From NCBI GenBank assembly GCA_958450325.1, contig OY288250.1:42878683-42942682 (forward strand): 64,000 nt of DNA, written 5' to 3'. Made by a program: the position numbers and the translations under genes. Position 1 is the first letter of the stretch. Each line of letters begins with the position of its first letter. The notes beneath the pieces were generated by a model, which saw only the letters and a list, made by a program, of their open reading frames with translations, ran no database searches and was not told the DNA's origin. Below are positions 32,864 through 45,489 of the stretch, one piece after another. The DNA is from Agrostemma githago. Lineage: Eukaryota; Streptophyta; Magnoliopsida; Caryophyllales; Caryophyllaceae.

Positions 32864-33489
32864 TAGCTAGATTGTTAAATTATCTGAGGACTTAGTACTG
32901 TTATCAGGTTATCAGGTTAATATTATATTGTGAGGCATGCATATAATTTCAAGTGATGTATGTTAGAACTTAATCAGTGTTCCGTATACGCTTTTGGCTT
33001 CTAAATTAGACTAACTACGTAGTGCTATTTGCCTACTTCATTTTAGTAAAATTGAAGTAGAAAGTAAGATAAACTAAGATAGGCGTCTGCTATGGGAAAA
33101 TAGATATGTGGGAGTGACCAAGTCTAAACATGGAAACCTACGGAGTAGTAGATAAAAAAACATATATACATCTAGATAACGAATCCTTGTACAAGAAATG
33201 TCTACATATTACTTCATCTAATTCTTACAAACTGTTACTTTCGTCTTTTTTGACATATTCAACTGAATTGTTGTATTTTTATAGGTATCTTTTTGTTTTG
33301 TTGAATCTTTCACTTCATTGATGAGTCCACCATCTCCACTTCTTCCCCCCTCCCCCCACAACCTTACTATATATGTAAACCATAACCTTATTATATATGT
33401 AAAAAAAATGTTACGAATTATGAGAATAGGAAGGACTACTACTCAAATTGTAATTGCAATTGAGAAAATTTAGTTGGGATGGGTATCAT

Positions 33490-33490
33490 G

Positions 33491-33570
<80 letters not shown>

Positions 33571-33577
33571 GAGAGAT
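33490..33577. repeat. (TA)n(GA)n microsatellite
   Basis: About 20 TA units followed by interrupted GA units. It marks the left boundary of the element at 33578-36010. Confidence 0.95.
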
Positions 33578-34445
33578 CATATAAGGGCCACTTATGTATA
33601 TAAGTTTGTAAGTCCTTTTATCAGCCGTCGGATCAATCATCGATGGATGGCTGAGATTTGATGGTATATATTTATTTTTAAAAAAAGTTTAATGATGTTT
33701 TTATATTTTCCATGCACCTCCTCTTTTTTCCCACTCTCTGTTTTCCATACTCATTAATGCCCCGCATCAATACTTATTCAATTGCACACCTCCATCACAT
33801 TCCATTTACTTGCACAATTCACATTCCAAAAGCTCCATCACATTCATATTCCAAAATCCCCCATTTCGACAGACCTAGAATCCTCAAAGCTCCATCACAT
33901 TCCATTGATTTCCCCTCTTCACGATTCAATCCACTGTCGTCAACACCTCTCCAAATCAGGTAATAATGGAAATCGATTTTCTTCGAATTTGTGCAGCAAA
34001 TTAGGGTTTACTGATTAATTATTGATTATTAATTAAATTAGGGTAAATTTTGTGTACCGCTCAAATTTGTACTAAATTTACTTTCATTATATACTGACTT
34101 GCTATTGATTCACATGCTCTGATTTTTTATTGACGTTTTTCTTCGCGATACTGACTTCTTATTGATTATTGACATGCTCTGATTTTGTCATGCTTTGTTT
34201 TGATCTGATTTTGTACTGATTTTCTTCATTGCATTTGTTCAATTAGGGATTATATATATTTGATTCAATTAGGGATTATATATATTTGTTTACTGATTAA
34301 TTATTGATTATTAATCAAATTAGGGTAAATTTTGTGTACCACTCAAATTTGTACTGTACTGATCTTATACTGACTTGTTATTGATTATTTTCTTCATTGC
34401 ATTTGTTGCAATTAGGGAGTATATATATATTTGATGCAATTAGGG

Positions 34446-34447
<2 letters not shown>

Positions 34448-34477
<30 letters not shown>
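34448..34477. repeat. (TA)n microsatellite
   Basis: About 14 TA units inside the 2.4-kb TIR-like element. Confidence 0.95.
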
Positions 34478-34481
<4 letters not shown>

Positions 34482-34639
34482 TACTGATTAATTATTGATT
34501 ATCAACCAAATTAGGGTAAATTTTGTGTACCACTCAAGTTTGTACTGATTTTAATTTGTGATCCTAGTAGAAATGGAAGTCTGAAAGTGGCACCTTGTGA
34601 TTCTCAGACGTGCAGAAGAAAAAAAAAGATTCGAACACT

Positions 34640-35310
34640 TAACTATGATGTTGTCGACTTAGTGCACTGAAGTTGTAAAGAGTAAGTGTTGAAGTTGCGA
34701 AGTTATGTCCTACAGATAACAGGGGCATGATTTTGAAGTTTCAAAAGATGAGAGTTGAAGTTGTGAAATCTGTGTGTTGAAGTTGCAGGAGTATGGTAGG
34801 TTATTTTGGCCTTGATTCAGAAGATTGAATGTTGAAGTTGTAAATTACGATAGTTGAAGTTGTATTTTAACTGAACTAAAGTCTCCAAAAGAAAGTTGTC
34901 TGAATATTGAAATTTGTGCACCGAAGATGCAAGTACATATATTTGAAGTTACATATAAAGTTGTAATTATTGTGGTTTGAAGTTCTAAAGTGACTGAGTT
35001 AAAGTTATAAAATTAGCTTGTTGGAATTGTAACTACTATAGTATACGAAATTATGAAGTTATTATGAAAGTATGTCGGCGACGAGTTTTAAAGTTTCAGA
35101 AAGTGGGAGTTGAAGTTGTGTATTCATTGTATTAAAGTTTCAAGCATGCGAACACTTAACTATGAAGTTGTCGACTTAGTGCACTGAAGTTGTAAAGAGG
35201 AAGTGTTGAAGTTGCGAAGTTATGTCTTACAGATAACAGGGGCATGATTTTGAAGTTTCAAAAGGTGAGAGTTGAAGTTGTGAAATCTATGTGTCGAAGT
35301 TACAGAAGTG
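34640..35310. repeat. Direct repeat and GAAGTTGT-rich array
   Basis: Two copies of about 160 bases, 34640-34795 and 35153-35310, contain GTCGACTTAGTGCACTGAAG and AGATAACAGGGGCATGATTT with few differences. Around them the octamer GAAGTTGT and variants recur every 15-40 bases from 34640 to 35350. No ORF spans the region. The origin is unknown. Confidence 0.85.
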
Positions 35311-36006
35311 TGTAGGTTATTTTAGTTGACGTATGTACATCAGTTAATTATGAAGTTGTCATAACAAACAACTACAAATTCTGTTAGTTATAATTTCTGT
35401 TAGCTTTAATAAAAATTACAGCAACTACAAATCAAAACATACATAACTTCAATGACAAACAACACCAACTCCGGATGACTTCACTAAATCGACTTCTCCA
35501 TCGACACAAGACAAAAAAGGACAATCGTGATAAACAACGAAACATTACTAAATACCGAACAATAGATGCACCTACCAGGGGCACTTCAACAATCTGCAAA
35601 TTCTTCATTCCAAACTAACACTTCGATCGGAAACCAACGTCGGCTTGATTACGACAACGTTAAATTGACGGAAGCCTCTGCCAAAAAATGAGGTGCCCAA
35701 AAAAAACAGAACCCGACAACCAAGAATAATTTAAACTCGAAGGACCAATGGAGATGTGATGAAAAAAAAAAAACTCCCTCATCATTGGAATGCCGCGCAG
35801 AGTAATGATCACTAGTTATGGTGTGATTGCCCCGTGAAATTGTTCCTCGTGAGAAGCAATTGAATGTATTAATTACACCAGCCTAATTAATAGCTTAGTG
35901 GATTATTTAATCTTTAGAAGTAATCTCAGCCATCCACACAAAATTGATCCAATGGTTAGGATTTGGACTTAAGAACTTAATTTTACCCTAGACCTTATTA
36001 GAACTC

Positions 36007-36009
<3 letters not shown>

Positions 36010-36049
<40 letters not shown>
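36010..36049. repeat. (TA)n microsatellite
   Basis: About 20 TA units bordering the right end of the 33578-36010 element. The stretch from here to 36536 shows no feature. Confidence 0.95.
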
Positions 36050-36052
<3 letters not shown>

Positions 36053-36536
36053 CAAACAGTTCATATTTTACCCAACAATAACCTAAAATGCATACTCCTC
36101 CGAGTTCCTATTGACACGTATTTCTATTTGGGTTGAGTTTGATTTTTTTTATCCATTTTTCATTTTAGGCTGTAAATGGATGTTCATATTTGGTCACCCA
36201 TTTCTCTCTCTTCATCCTCTTTTAAGTCCCTCATTTCCCCGGCCTTCTTATTTTTCACCTCAAAAGCAAATGTGTCAATGATAGAAACTCCGATGGAGTA
36301 TTACAGTACTAGTTCTTACCTTTTTTTGCCGGCTAAGAAAGAAATAATTCTCACCTACTAATTATGCATGTATGCTCAAACTAAGCCACTTATATTATTT
36401 ACTAATGATATTAAAAGTCTACTCATTACAATAATTCTTGTTAGCTCAAGCTGACTATTTAATATCAAAAATGATAAAATAAGTACTCAATTATTTCCTT
36501 TATAAACTTAGAACTTATAGAAAGGAGAAAATTGTA

Positions 36537-36831
36537 CTCCCTCCTATTCACTCTTTTCCTCCCCAATTTTTTTTGGGGGGAAACCAAGGAGGGAGTATAA
36601 TAATAATAAAGAGTGGAGATAAAGTAAGAGAGATGAATAGAAAGTGGGGTATGAAGTGTAAAAGGTGGGGTATAAAGTGAAAAGGGGTTGGGTTTAGGTG
36701 TGAAGGAAAAGAATAAAGAATTGAAGAAAGAATAAAGAATGATTAAAATTATTTCCAAAAAAGGAAAGTGGGAAGAAAAGCAAACTAAGTTCAAAAAGGA
36801 AAGTGGGAGGAAAAGAGTGAATAGGAGGGAG
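36537..36831. mobile_element. Stowaway MITE
   Basis: Inverted ends CTCCCTCCTATTCACTC and GAGTGAATAGGAGGGAG lie in TA target duplications (36535-36536, 36832-36833). The length of 295 bp and the CTCCCTC ends are diagnostic of Tc1/mariner-derived Stowaway elements. Non-coding; internal AAAGTGGGG words. Confidence 0.95.
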
Positions 36832-37088
36832 TAAATGACTAAGAGAACCACTAATTCTAACAATGACCATTAATAAATATGAACATCTTCCATTGCTTGA
36901 AGATCAAAAGTTACATTTATGTATCAACATTTTAAGTTTACATACACATTTATAATAGAATCATCTCAAAACTTGATATACAAATGCTCAACTTCTCATT
37001 AGAAAAATGTATTTTTTTTATGTATTGGTAAAAACATAAGTAAAATAGACTGAATCAATTTCAAAAGTAGACCAAAAAAATATTAATA

Positions 37089-37303
37089 CTCCCTCTATCT
37101 CAGTAGAAGAATCACTTTTTTCTTTTTGGGTCGTCTCTCTAAATAAGTCAATTTTTAATTTGTTCATTTTTTGTCTGATTTTTGTGGTTATCATTAACTG
37201 TGATCCCACATATTTTCTCATCTTTCATTTTTCAGCATACATTTGTATCCATCTTAATTCTTACCAAATAGGAGGGGTGACCCTCTTTGTGAGACGGAGG
37301 GAG
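37089..37303. mobile_element. Stowaway MITE
   Basis: Ends CTCCCTCTATCTCAG and GTGAGACGGAGGGAG, flanked by TA on both sides (37087-37088, 37304-37305). 215 bp, non-coding. Different subfamily from the copy at 36537. Confidence 0.9.
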
Positions 37304-37956
37304 TAACACTTATTAGTAGTATATATCAAAACTGTAAAATGGGAAAACTCTAATGCGTTATATATTCTCGATAGATTGCATAAAAATGATGCGAACTCTT
37401 ACGACTTGTTGCTCGAAAAACAAGTCGCAAATATATATACTAGTACTAAACAAGAAATTGACAATTAATAATTGACAACACCAAGGCCATACACTAAAAG
37501 AGAAATATCAAATATTATTGACATTTTAGGTTAACATTATAATAAGACAGTCTCACACCAGGTAGATAAATTTGGGGTATGCATATATTTGTTCGAAGTC
37601 ATGTTGTTAGTTGCGTTGTTATAGATTAGGTAAAGATGAAATCCTTATAGTACAAGCAATCTGAATGAATTGACCCCAGCCTTGAGCCTTGAGGACATAT
37701 ATACATATCATATATGCTTCTTGTCTTAAAACAATAGTATAAAAAAATGAAAGTGCAAAGATGCGATAGAGATAGTCGAAGAAATAACGACCTGCAGACC
37801 TAACATATCTTCCAACAAGCAATAACATAACTGCCTCAAGGATTACGTGTATACGAGTATTTGCTGCGTTTCTATCAGTAGTCGTAGTCCATTTATGTCA
37901 CTCCACGAAATTCAATTCAATTGTTTTTGTATTAGTATTGCACAATAAATATAAAA

Positions 37957-39879
37957 GGGTTATTTCATGAGAATAATACCAACTATGCGTGTGTTTCTTA
38001 AATTAATGCAAACTATACGTAAAGTCATTTTAATACGAACTATGTCTTCATTAACCTCGCTTTGCTATGAGCGGCTACCTGTTGAACCTCTTTTATTCAA
38101 CTCTTTTTCTTCTCATTTACATTTCGTGTTCATTTTCGGCCATTGAAAAAAAATTAAATTTTTCGAAAATTCATCTTCCATTTCTTTTTCATTTAGTCTT
38201 ATAGAAGTTATGGAAAAAAATATTTTTATTGATATTTTGGCTTTCACGATTACTGCAACGTACCTAATAAAACCCTAGAAAGTTACAACAAGTCACTATG
38301 ACCTGTAATAGCAAGTCATAATTTCATACATAACGAAACAAGATTAATGAATGTATAGTTCATATTAAAATGAGATTACGTACACTAAAAAAAAATTGCC
38401 ATAGCAACGGACGATTCCCTTGCAAACAGTCCAAAATCCCTTGCAAAACGCCCTTAGCAACGGATTTGCAACGGATACTTGTCCTCGCAAATAGTGGTTG
38501 CAAAATAACCAAAATCCCTTGCAAATCCGTTGCAAAAGGGTATTTGCAAGGGATTTGCAACGGAATAAAGTTTGCTTGCATGAAAACCTATTCCCTTGCA
38601 AATCCCTTGCAAATACCCTTTTGCAACGGATTTGCAAGGGACGTATATTTCAAAAATTATGTTTTTATCCTCACTTTCCATTGCAAATCCATTGCAAATG
38701 TGTTGTATTGTTTCTTATTCTGCCTCTTTTTGGCTCCCAAAATGCCAAAATCACAAAAATAAAGCAACAAACATCATAATTTACGATACCACAAATACCC
38801 ATTTCTTCATAAATTTTTTTACATCAAGACACACAAGTCACAAAATATGTCTTGATAACTCTAAATTAAATCAAAAATTACAAAGTATTTTGAGTAAATC
38901 AAAGTATAACTCTACCAATCTTTTTAAAACATAAAACTAATGTATCCATGATACAAGATGAACAACTCCTTGACCGATGTTGTACTAGATATCGTCCGTA
39001 ATCAGTTGAACAACTCCTTGATCAATGAACCAAAAAAAAACAGAAACGATTTGTAATCATAATGTTATTAGATTAGATATGCTTATAAAAAAAATGTAGG
39101 CATATTAACATATTTCTACTTACTCGAATACACCAACACCAACAACTAATACACCAACAAAAACAACAACAATTTGAAAAAAAAAGATCTTAGACGACTA
39201 TTATCAGAATTGAAAAGGTTTGAAAAACAGAGTTCTAAGATCTTTCCATTTGATTATTCCACACTTTGTCAACTGAATATTGAAATGGAAGGAAGTAGCA
39301 TGCATATTCGTTCATATAGCTAGTAGACAAAAAATCTAAACGCCTAAGCACCAAGCAGCAAAAGAAAGTACTCAATTCCTACCATCTCTTCTTTCAAATT
39401 GTTAAATTACTTCCCATGCCCATGCCCATGCCCATGCACACCAACACTACAACTTTACACTTTCACACCCACCAAATCAAACCCCCCAACGGTGTCCCGT
39501 TCAACACTACAAATAATCGCAAAACAAAATGATATCTCCTAAAAAAATACTCCAATATTAGCGAAACAAAAGTACTACACCTATATGAAATAGAAGAAAC
39601 AAAGAAAGTTAAAGAACTAAGATAATTATTCTCGATAACTGAGAACACAAATCATTATTTCTGATGGTCAAATCCGTATTTGTTTATTTATATTAGGATA
39701 TATTCTTCTTTAACCTTGTGGTTAGAAAAGTACACGTTTTCATTTTTAACTTATTAAAACTTCAACTACTCTATTCCTTACTCTCTAATCTCACTCTATC
39801 TTCCGGATACATCACATGTATAGTTTGAATTATTTTAAAAAGCACATACATAGTTGGTATTATTCCCATGAAATAACCC
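37957..39879. mobile_element. Mutator-type MITE, split by a later insertion
   Basis: Left terminus GGGTTATTTCATGAGAATAA, right terminus ending CATGAAATAACCC, with perfect 9-bp duplications AATATAAAA (37948-37956, 39880-39888). The family is that of 26882-27518. The sequence breaks at 38382 and resumes at 39821, so the MITE proper is about 485 bp. The 9-bp duplication is the Mutator signature. Confidence 0.9.
38383..39817. mobile_element. CACTA-like element remnant
   Basis: Starts CACTAAAAAAAAATTGCC and then shows many subterminal repeats of TTGCAACGGATTTGCAAGGG type in both orientations (38395-38720), the usual organisation of En/Spm ends. Inserted in a Mutator-type MITE with GTA on both sides (38380-38382, 39818-39820), the 3-bp duplication expected for CACTA. 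The right terminus has no matching inverted repeat or subterminal array, so that end is eroded or rearranged. A (CCCATG)n tract lies at about 39413. No transposase ORF. Confidence 0.6.
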
Positions 39880-40200
39880 AATATAAAACTTTAATTCTAG
39901 TGTATTCCATATGTAGTTTTTAATTTGTAACTCGTTAATCTTAAATATTTCTAATCTTTAGATTTTTTTTATACTAGGAAGTAATTTGAAACTGCAAAGG
40001 TAAAGAAGATAGTGAACGATCAACAAATACTTTTTTTTCCTTCATATTCTAAAATTAAAATTTGTATTTACAATTATCTTGCTTTGTTTTTGTGTGCTTT
40101 TTTGCTTCCCACAATTCTATGTACCATCTTAAACATAATTTAATCTTCAAGTTTGACTATCCAGTCTACATATATACTCCAGTAGAGATATATGATCTAG

Positions 40201-41935
40201 CGTGTTTTGTATGTGTTTATGATGGAGATTTAAGCTAGATTCGATGATGAAAGGTGTAGATTTAGAGTAGAAATTGTCTAATTGGTTTTATTAAGTAAAT
40301 TGTGCTTTATTGGAGAAAAGACGAACTCTAATTCCTTGTTATGTGATTTGGGCTCGAGATGGAGAGTGTGAAGAACATGCTCAACTTAACCCAAGTGAAA
40401 ACTCAAAGCACAGCTCGGGAGTTGAAGACGGAATTGTGTTGGATTCCGTCCATGACAACTTATAACTAAATTACTATATTATTATTGTTATATTACTTTC
40501 TTTTTATTATTAGATTAAGACCATTAGTTTTAGGGAATTATGTTTATCAATCATCATCTAGTTGAACATTACTTTCATTAGAAGAGAAAAGAAGAAAAAA
40601 CCCTAAGCATGTGTTACTAATCTTTCTTCTCGGATCAAAGATTTGAAGCTTTCTAGTTAATTGATTGTGAGACTTTCTTAATCTCTATTTAATTACTTGT
40701 GTATTGTTTATTTCTTGCGCTAATTTTATGATTGTTGTTTGTTTAATCTTTTTGTCCAATTGATTATTTCAATCTTCAATCTACTGCGATTCTTTGTGTT
40801 TGAATCCGTAATTGTTCAATTCAATAGATAAAGTTGCAACCTTTACATCTGATTATTTGTATTCGGTTCATCGTAATTGGGTAAAGGGAGGTATAAACAT
40901 ATAATTCAAAACAATAACCGCGTGTGTTAAAGGTCGTTATTTTTATTGATTTGTTCATATCGTTTCATGCTGTTATTGAATTAAATCTAAACGCATGGAC
41001 TAGGTTGTTCAATATATAATTAGGTTGCTTAGTATCGCGTTTCGACCTAACTAATATTATCTACGGAACAATTGAAACTTTCAGTTTCACAATAGAATAC
41101 TCGAGGATTAAATAAAATTTAGTAGTCGATGATCAATTGTTTAACTAGTTAGTGGATTTTCTTTGAGTTGAGACTCTTAATCATCTGAATTCATCATTAT
41201 TAGTTATTTTGTTTTTATTATTTTAGTTATAGAAATTTGTCTCAAAACCCCCCATATTGTTACGTTACTTTATTTTATTCACAAATTAATTCACATCGCC
41301 TTTCCTGTGGATTCGACACCCGACTTACCTCTACTATATTGTGTTTTGTAAGTGTTTATGATGGAGATTTAAGCTAAATTCGATGATGAAAGGTGCGAAT
41401 TTAGAGTAGAAATCGTCTAATTGGTTTTATCAAGTAAATTGTACTTTATTGGAGAAAAGACGAACTGTAATTTCTTGTTATGTGATTTGGGCTCGAGACG
41501 AAGAGTGTGAAGAACAAGTCCAACTTAACCCAAGCGAAAACTCAAAGGGTAGCTCAGGAGTTGAAGACGGAATTGCGTTGGATTTCGTCCGTGTTAGGTT
41601 ATTACTATATTATTATATTATTATTGTTATATTACTTTCCTTTTATTATTAGATTAATACTATTAGTTTTGGGGTATTACGTTTATTAATCATCATCTAG
41701 TTGAACGTTACTTTCATTAGAAGAGAAGAGAAGAAAAACCCTAAGCATGTGTAGCTAATCTTCCTTCTCGAATCAAAGATTTGAAGCTTTCTATTTAATT
41801 GATTGTGGGACTTTCTTAATCTCTATTTAATTACTTGAGTATTGTTTATTTCTTGTGCTAATTTTATGGTTGTTGTTAGTTTAATCTTTTAGGCCAATTG
41901 ATTACTTCAATCTTCAATCTACTGCAATTCTTGGT
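40201..41935. repeat. Tandem LTR-like units of about 1.14 kb
   Basis: The unit starting TGTGTTTTGTATGTGTTTAT at about 40201 is repeated at about 41343 (AGTGTTTATGATGGAGATTT onwards). The second copy stops at about 41935, where GC-rich sequence begins. The first unit ends near a GTGGATTCGACACCCGAC stretch, as do some plant LTR-element leader regions. No ORF. Direct head-to-tail LTRs with no internal domain suggest unequal recombination or an LTR-only element. Confidence 0.6.
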
Positions 41936-42110
41936 GTTGTGGATGTTCATCCGCACCGCCCGGCGTTCCGCGTGCGCCCCCGTGGGACTGGCCCGGTGTC
42001 ATTTTGGCGACCACCAAAGCGGCCTCCTTCCGGTCGGGGGCCGGTCCGATCTCGCATACGGGGTGAATGTGTCGGACCTCTATTCGGATGACGATTCAGA
42101 ATTGTACTAG
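41936..42110 (+). pseudogene. GC-rich coding-like fragment, unknown element protein
   Basis: The sequence changes abruptly from AT-rich to about 65% GC here. An open plus-strand frame reads MFIRTARRSACAPVGLARCH to YGVNVSDLYSDDDSELY and ends at 42110. It has the look of the basic/acidic tail of a retroelement protein, but I cannot assign it. It could instead be read in another frame (RPPSGRGPVRSRIRGECVG). Confidence 0.35.
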
Positions 42111-44571
42111 ACAGGTGCAGGCACCCGTATTTCTGTAGGAATCGATCGAGTCGTGGTTGTAAATATTTAAAGGCCGATATGTTTGGTAAGGCGACCTTGT
42201 AAGTGAACCGAATTCATTGCCGATTTGTGGAGTTGCCACCGAGTCAATTATGGAGACTCGAAAACCGTTCAAGTTAACTTTGATTCTTAGCCGACTCTAA
42301 GTTGAGTGACATGTACGAGACCTAAAGATAAAGACTTGTACCCTTAAGCACTCCATGCCTGGAATGACTCTCATTGCCAATTGTTTCAGACATCTGAAAA
42401 CCGTCGATTCTGAGTAAGGGGTGAGGGTACGTATTGGGAAGTCAACATCCGCTAGACATCGACACCCAATCCCGTCCGCACATAGCGGCCTCTACTAATC
42501 AATCGGTGGGCTGATAATTTTGTTCCTTTGTTGTGGCGGAAGTACTGTAACATCCACTGTTTTTAACCCTATGTCTATGCTATGTCGGTTGTTGAAGGAC
42601 AAATAAGCTTTGTCGTCGAAGTAGGTGTGTTTACATTCTTTGCATGCGATTTCACGTGACAAGCAGACCATGAAAAGATGCATATAGAAGAGTAGAGGGT
42701 ACTAAATACTATACGTATTAGCAAATCAGTTTTAACGTGATAATACGGATATTAGTCGTTTTCGGGGTATACCTTACCTGGTATTCTGCTTAAGATGCAT
42801 CGGCGCGGTATTAATAGGGATACATCGAACCGTGTACGGTGAGCACCGGGACCAATACAGAACCCGACCATCACTCTGTTCATTTTTAGATTGTTTACGT
42901 TTAGACTTTCGTGTTAGGTGATTTAGCATGCGATTATAAGGTCATAAAAGCGGTAAATCATACAAAAATTGTAAATGCGAATGTAACTAAATCACATAGT
43001 GAGGAGTTGCACCCTCGGAGTGTACACTAAACAAGACACGATGCGTAGATGGTTGAAAACGGATCTCGGAACTACTCGGGTTTATTTTGGGTGTTTTAGT
43101 GTTTATGGTTGAAGTTGGGACGTTACGTATGTTTATAACGTGCCGTGGACCTAGTATCCACGTTTGACATTATCGTAGTGCATATTAAAAGTACAAAAAT
43201 GTAAAGTTTTGTTTAGATGACAACCTAGTGACAGTTCAACTTTGAGGCGGATCCTCCTAGATTGTCTTGTAGTGATTTCGGCATAGTTCCGTTACTACTG
43301 CTGTTTCTGCGGCTAATCCGGCAGAGCTCAGCTGCTACACTCGGGGTTAGCTAGTCGAACGCAGGCTCCTCGGGATCGAGTGGGGTGCTCGAAGGTGAGG
43401 GCTAGCGTTGATTCGCATATCGGGACTACGATCGAGTGGATCGTACTTGGGGGTCGGAGTGCGAGCCCAAGTTAGAGAATAAGAGGGGGAGAGCGAGTTG
43501 TCTAGAAGTAGGCACGAACTCGTGAATGTGTCGAATGAATGAAACGAGGGGGGTATTTATAGTTGCTCGCGCAGTTCAAATCGACCAAAAAGACGCCTTA
43601 GTCCAGGCACACCAGAACTCAAGCGCCTTGGGTCGTGCGCACGAAATGTAGGACGCCTGGTGTGAGGCGCCTGGTATTTTGAAGATCCGATTTTGAAACT
43701 TTCCAAAATGGAGAAGATGCGTGATAAATTGTGACTTGGGTATTAAGTCTTCCCCCAACCCTCGTGCGTCAATGAGCCAGGTGGGTTTCGGGTATGCATC
43801 CTGAGGTTTGCTTGAACCGACACGTTGACTCGGGTTTGACTTTGCATATTTCGGGACCGATTCAGAGTCCCGGTGTCAGAATTGACTCTAATTAGTGTCG
43901 ACGCGACCGTAATGACACGACTAAGGCTGCCTTGATGTTAAATTATTTTTTCCGAGTAATTATTCGATCCTTCAATAGAAAAACTATCTAAAACATCGTA
44001 ATCTCGCACCTTATTGCAGTTCGATCGTCATCGGGTGTTTGTTCGGCACTCCTGAAGCCACCAGGTCCAAATCTGGGTGTCTATAGAAGCCCCCACTTTG
44101 ACTGAGGCTTGGATAAGGCGAAAGTCAAAGTATAGCCGCCCAGGTCAATCGAGGATTACGACCTGGTGGTTGTCCAGTCGGGTCATTTTAAGTCTGTTGG
44201 ACTACATGTTGAGGCTCGTCAGCCAAGGCTTAAAAATCATTCCTAACATCCTTGCCTGCGGTCGTTTACCGGAGCTCGGGTCCGTGCTTGCTATCTTGTC
44301 TTGGGTTCGTTATGTTCATGGGCTTCAGTTTTCGGATGTGTAAGAATCCGCTTAAATTTGGACTGCCCTTCGAATACTTATGACTCATTGGGCGTGAAAA
44401 TGTTTCTTTTGCCTTCCGAATGCTCATGATTCGTTAGGCTTAGCTTGCCTTCGGGATGCCTATGACCCGTCGGGCTCAAAAATGTTTACTTATTTTGTAA
44501 CAGCCTGACTTATGCTATATATAGTTAAATGTTCATCGTATAGAAAATCTAGTTTTATTGCTTCATTATTA
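42111..44571. repeat. Second gypsy LTR/UTR-like region
   Basis: No gene. GTGATTTAGCATGCGA near 42918 matches 2949 in the first Tat region. A minus-strand TATAAATA lies at 43554-43561 with a GC-rich palindrome-like tract (GACGCC, AGGCGCCT) about 50-140 bases before it. CGATCGAGTGG occurs near 43430. Three 45-base CCTTCGAATGCTCATGA-like units lie at 44365-44492. Most likely this is the LTR and UTR of another Tat-like element in a different orientation, truncated by the CACTA at 44572. Confidence 0.5.
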
Positions 44572-45080
44572 CACTAGTGGAAAAACCTCCTACCGCGTCG
44601 GTTCTAAATGGCCTTTTTGCATCGTTATTGAAGCGATGCCTATCAAGGGGACGCTTTTACCTGCGTCGGTTTGAAACCGACGCAAAATGTCTTTCTTTTT
44701 GCGTCGGTTCGTATCCAGAAACGACGCATATAACGTATTTAATGCGTCGCTTTGTACCAAACAACCGCCGCAAAAAGTACTACAACCGACGCACTTTACA
44801 AGCATTTTGCATCGTGTTTTTAGAAGCGATGCAGCTGATAATGTTTTGTCAACGCAAAAAATATTTAAAACCGACTCATTATGTGTGGTTTTGCTTCGTT
44901 GTTGTTACAAGCGACGCAATTAGTGACTATTTTGCATCGATTATAACAAATGAACCGACGCAGTTAGTAACATTTTGCATCCATTTTTTGTTAGAACTGA
45001 TGCATTTTTTGTTAGAAGCGACGCAATTAGTGACATTTTTGTGTCGGTTGTATCAAAGGATGCAATATGTCATCTTTTGG
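44572..45080. repeat. CACTA terminal and subterminal repeats
   Basis: At least a dozen 9-mers such as GCGTCGGTT, AACCGACGC and GCGACGCA occur in both orientations between 44590 and 45065. Such motifs bind the TNPA-like protein during excision. They also create meaningless ORFs. Confidence 0.85.
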
Positions 45081-45489
45081 TAATGAAATATTTGATACCT
45101 AATATGCACCAGCAGCTTCCCATAATACTAATAATTATCATTATAAAAATTAAATATCTGCAATTGAACTCCAATCAACCACTAATTCATCAAATGCAAA
45201 ACATTATAAAATTAATTCGTTACACAATAGTGTCAACAAGAATGCATTCAAAAATATACCAAAATGATAATCGTACAACCGGACAAGCTAAGGTTACTAA
45301 GATGGACCAATCACGTATTACATATTCTTTAAACAATCGGCAGCCCAAATCTCTCTAGCCATATCCATATCTTCTATTGACATGGTTTAATTTGCAATCA
45401 CCTACATTTGATGAACATTTTTTTATAGTAAGAGGTTACCATAAATAAAATAGAACTGATCTACCTTTATGAAAATAAATTAAAGTAAG

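Larger units (their letters stand above)
33578..36010. mobile_element. 2.4-kb TIR-like element inserted in (TA)n
   Basis: The left end (GGAGAGATCATATAAGGGCC to ATGGATGGCTGAGATT) and the reversed right end (GGGGAGTTCTAATAAGGTC to GTGGATGGCTGAGATT) are imperfect inverted repeats of about 90 bp. Both edges touch TA microsatellites (33490-33531, 36010-36049), so TA-rich targets are preferred and the duplication cannot be read. The interior has no transposase. It holds three copies of a 65-base TTTACTGATTAATTATTGAT block (about 34004, 34289, 34479) and a GAAGTTGT-rich region. Confidence 0.6.

Noticed and set aside
42495..42683. Minus-strand 62-residue ORF
   Set aside because: Short, within LTR-like DNA, and not conserved with the matching region at 2760-4080.
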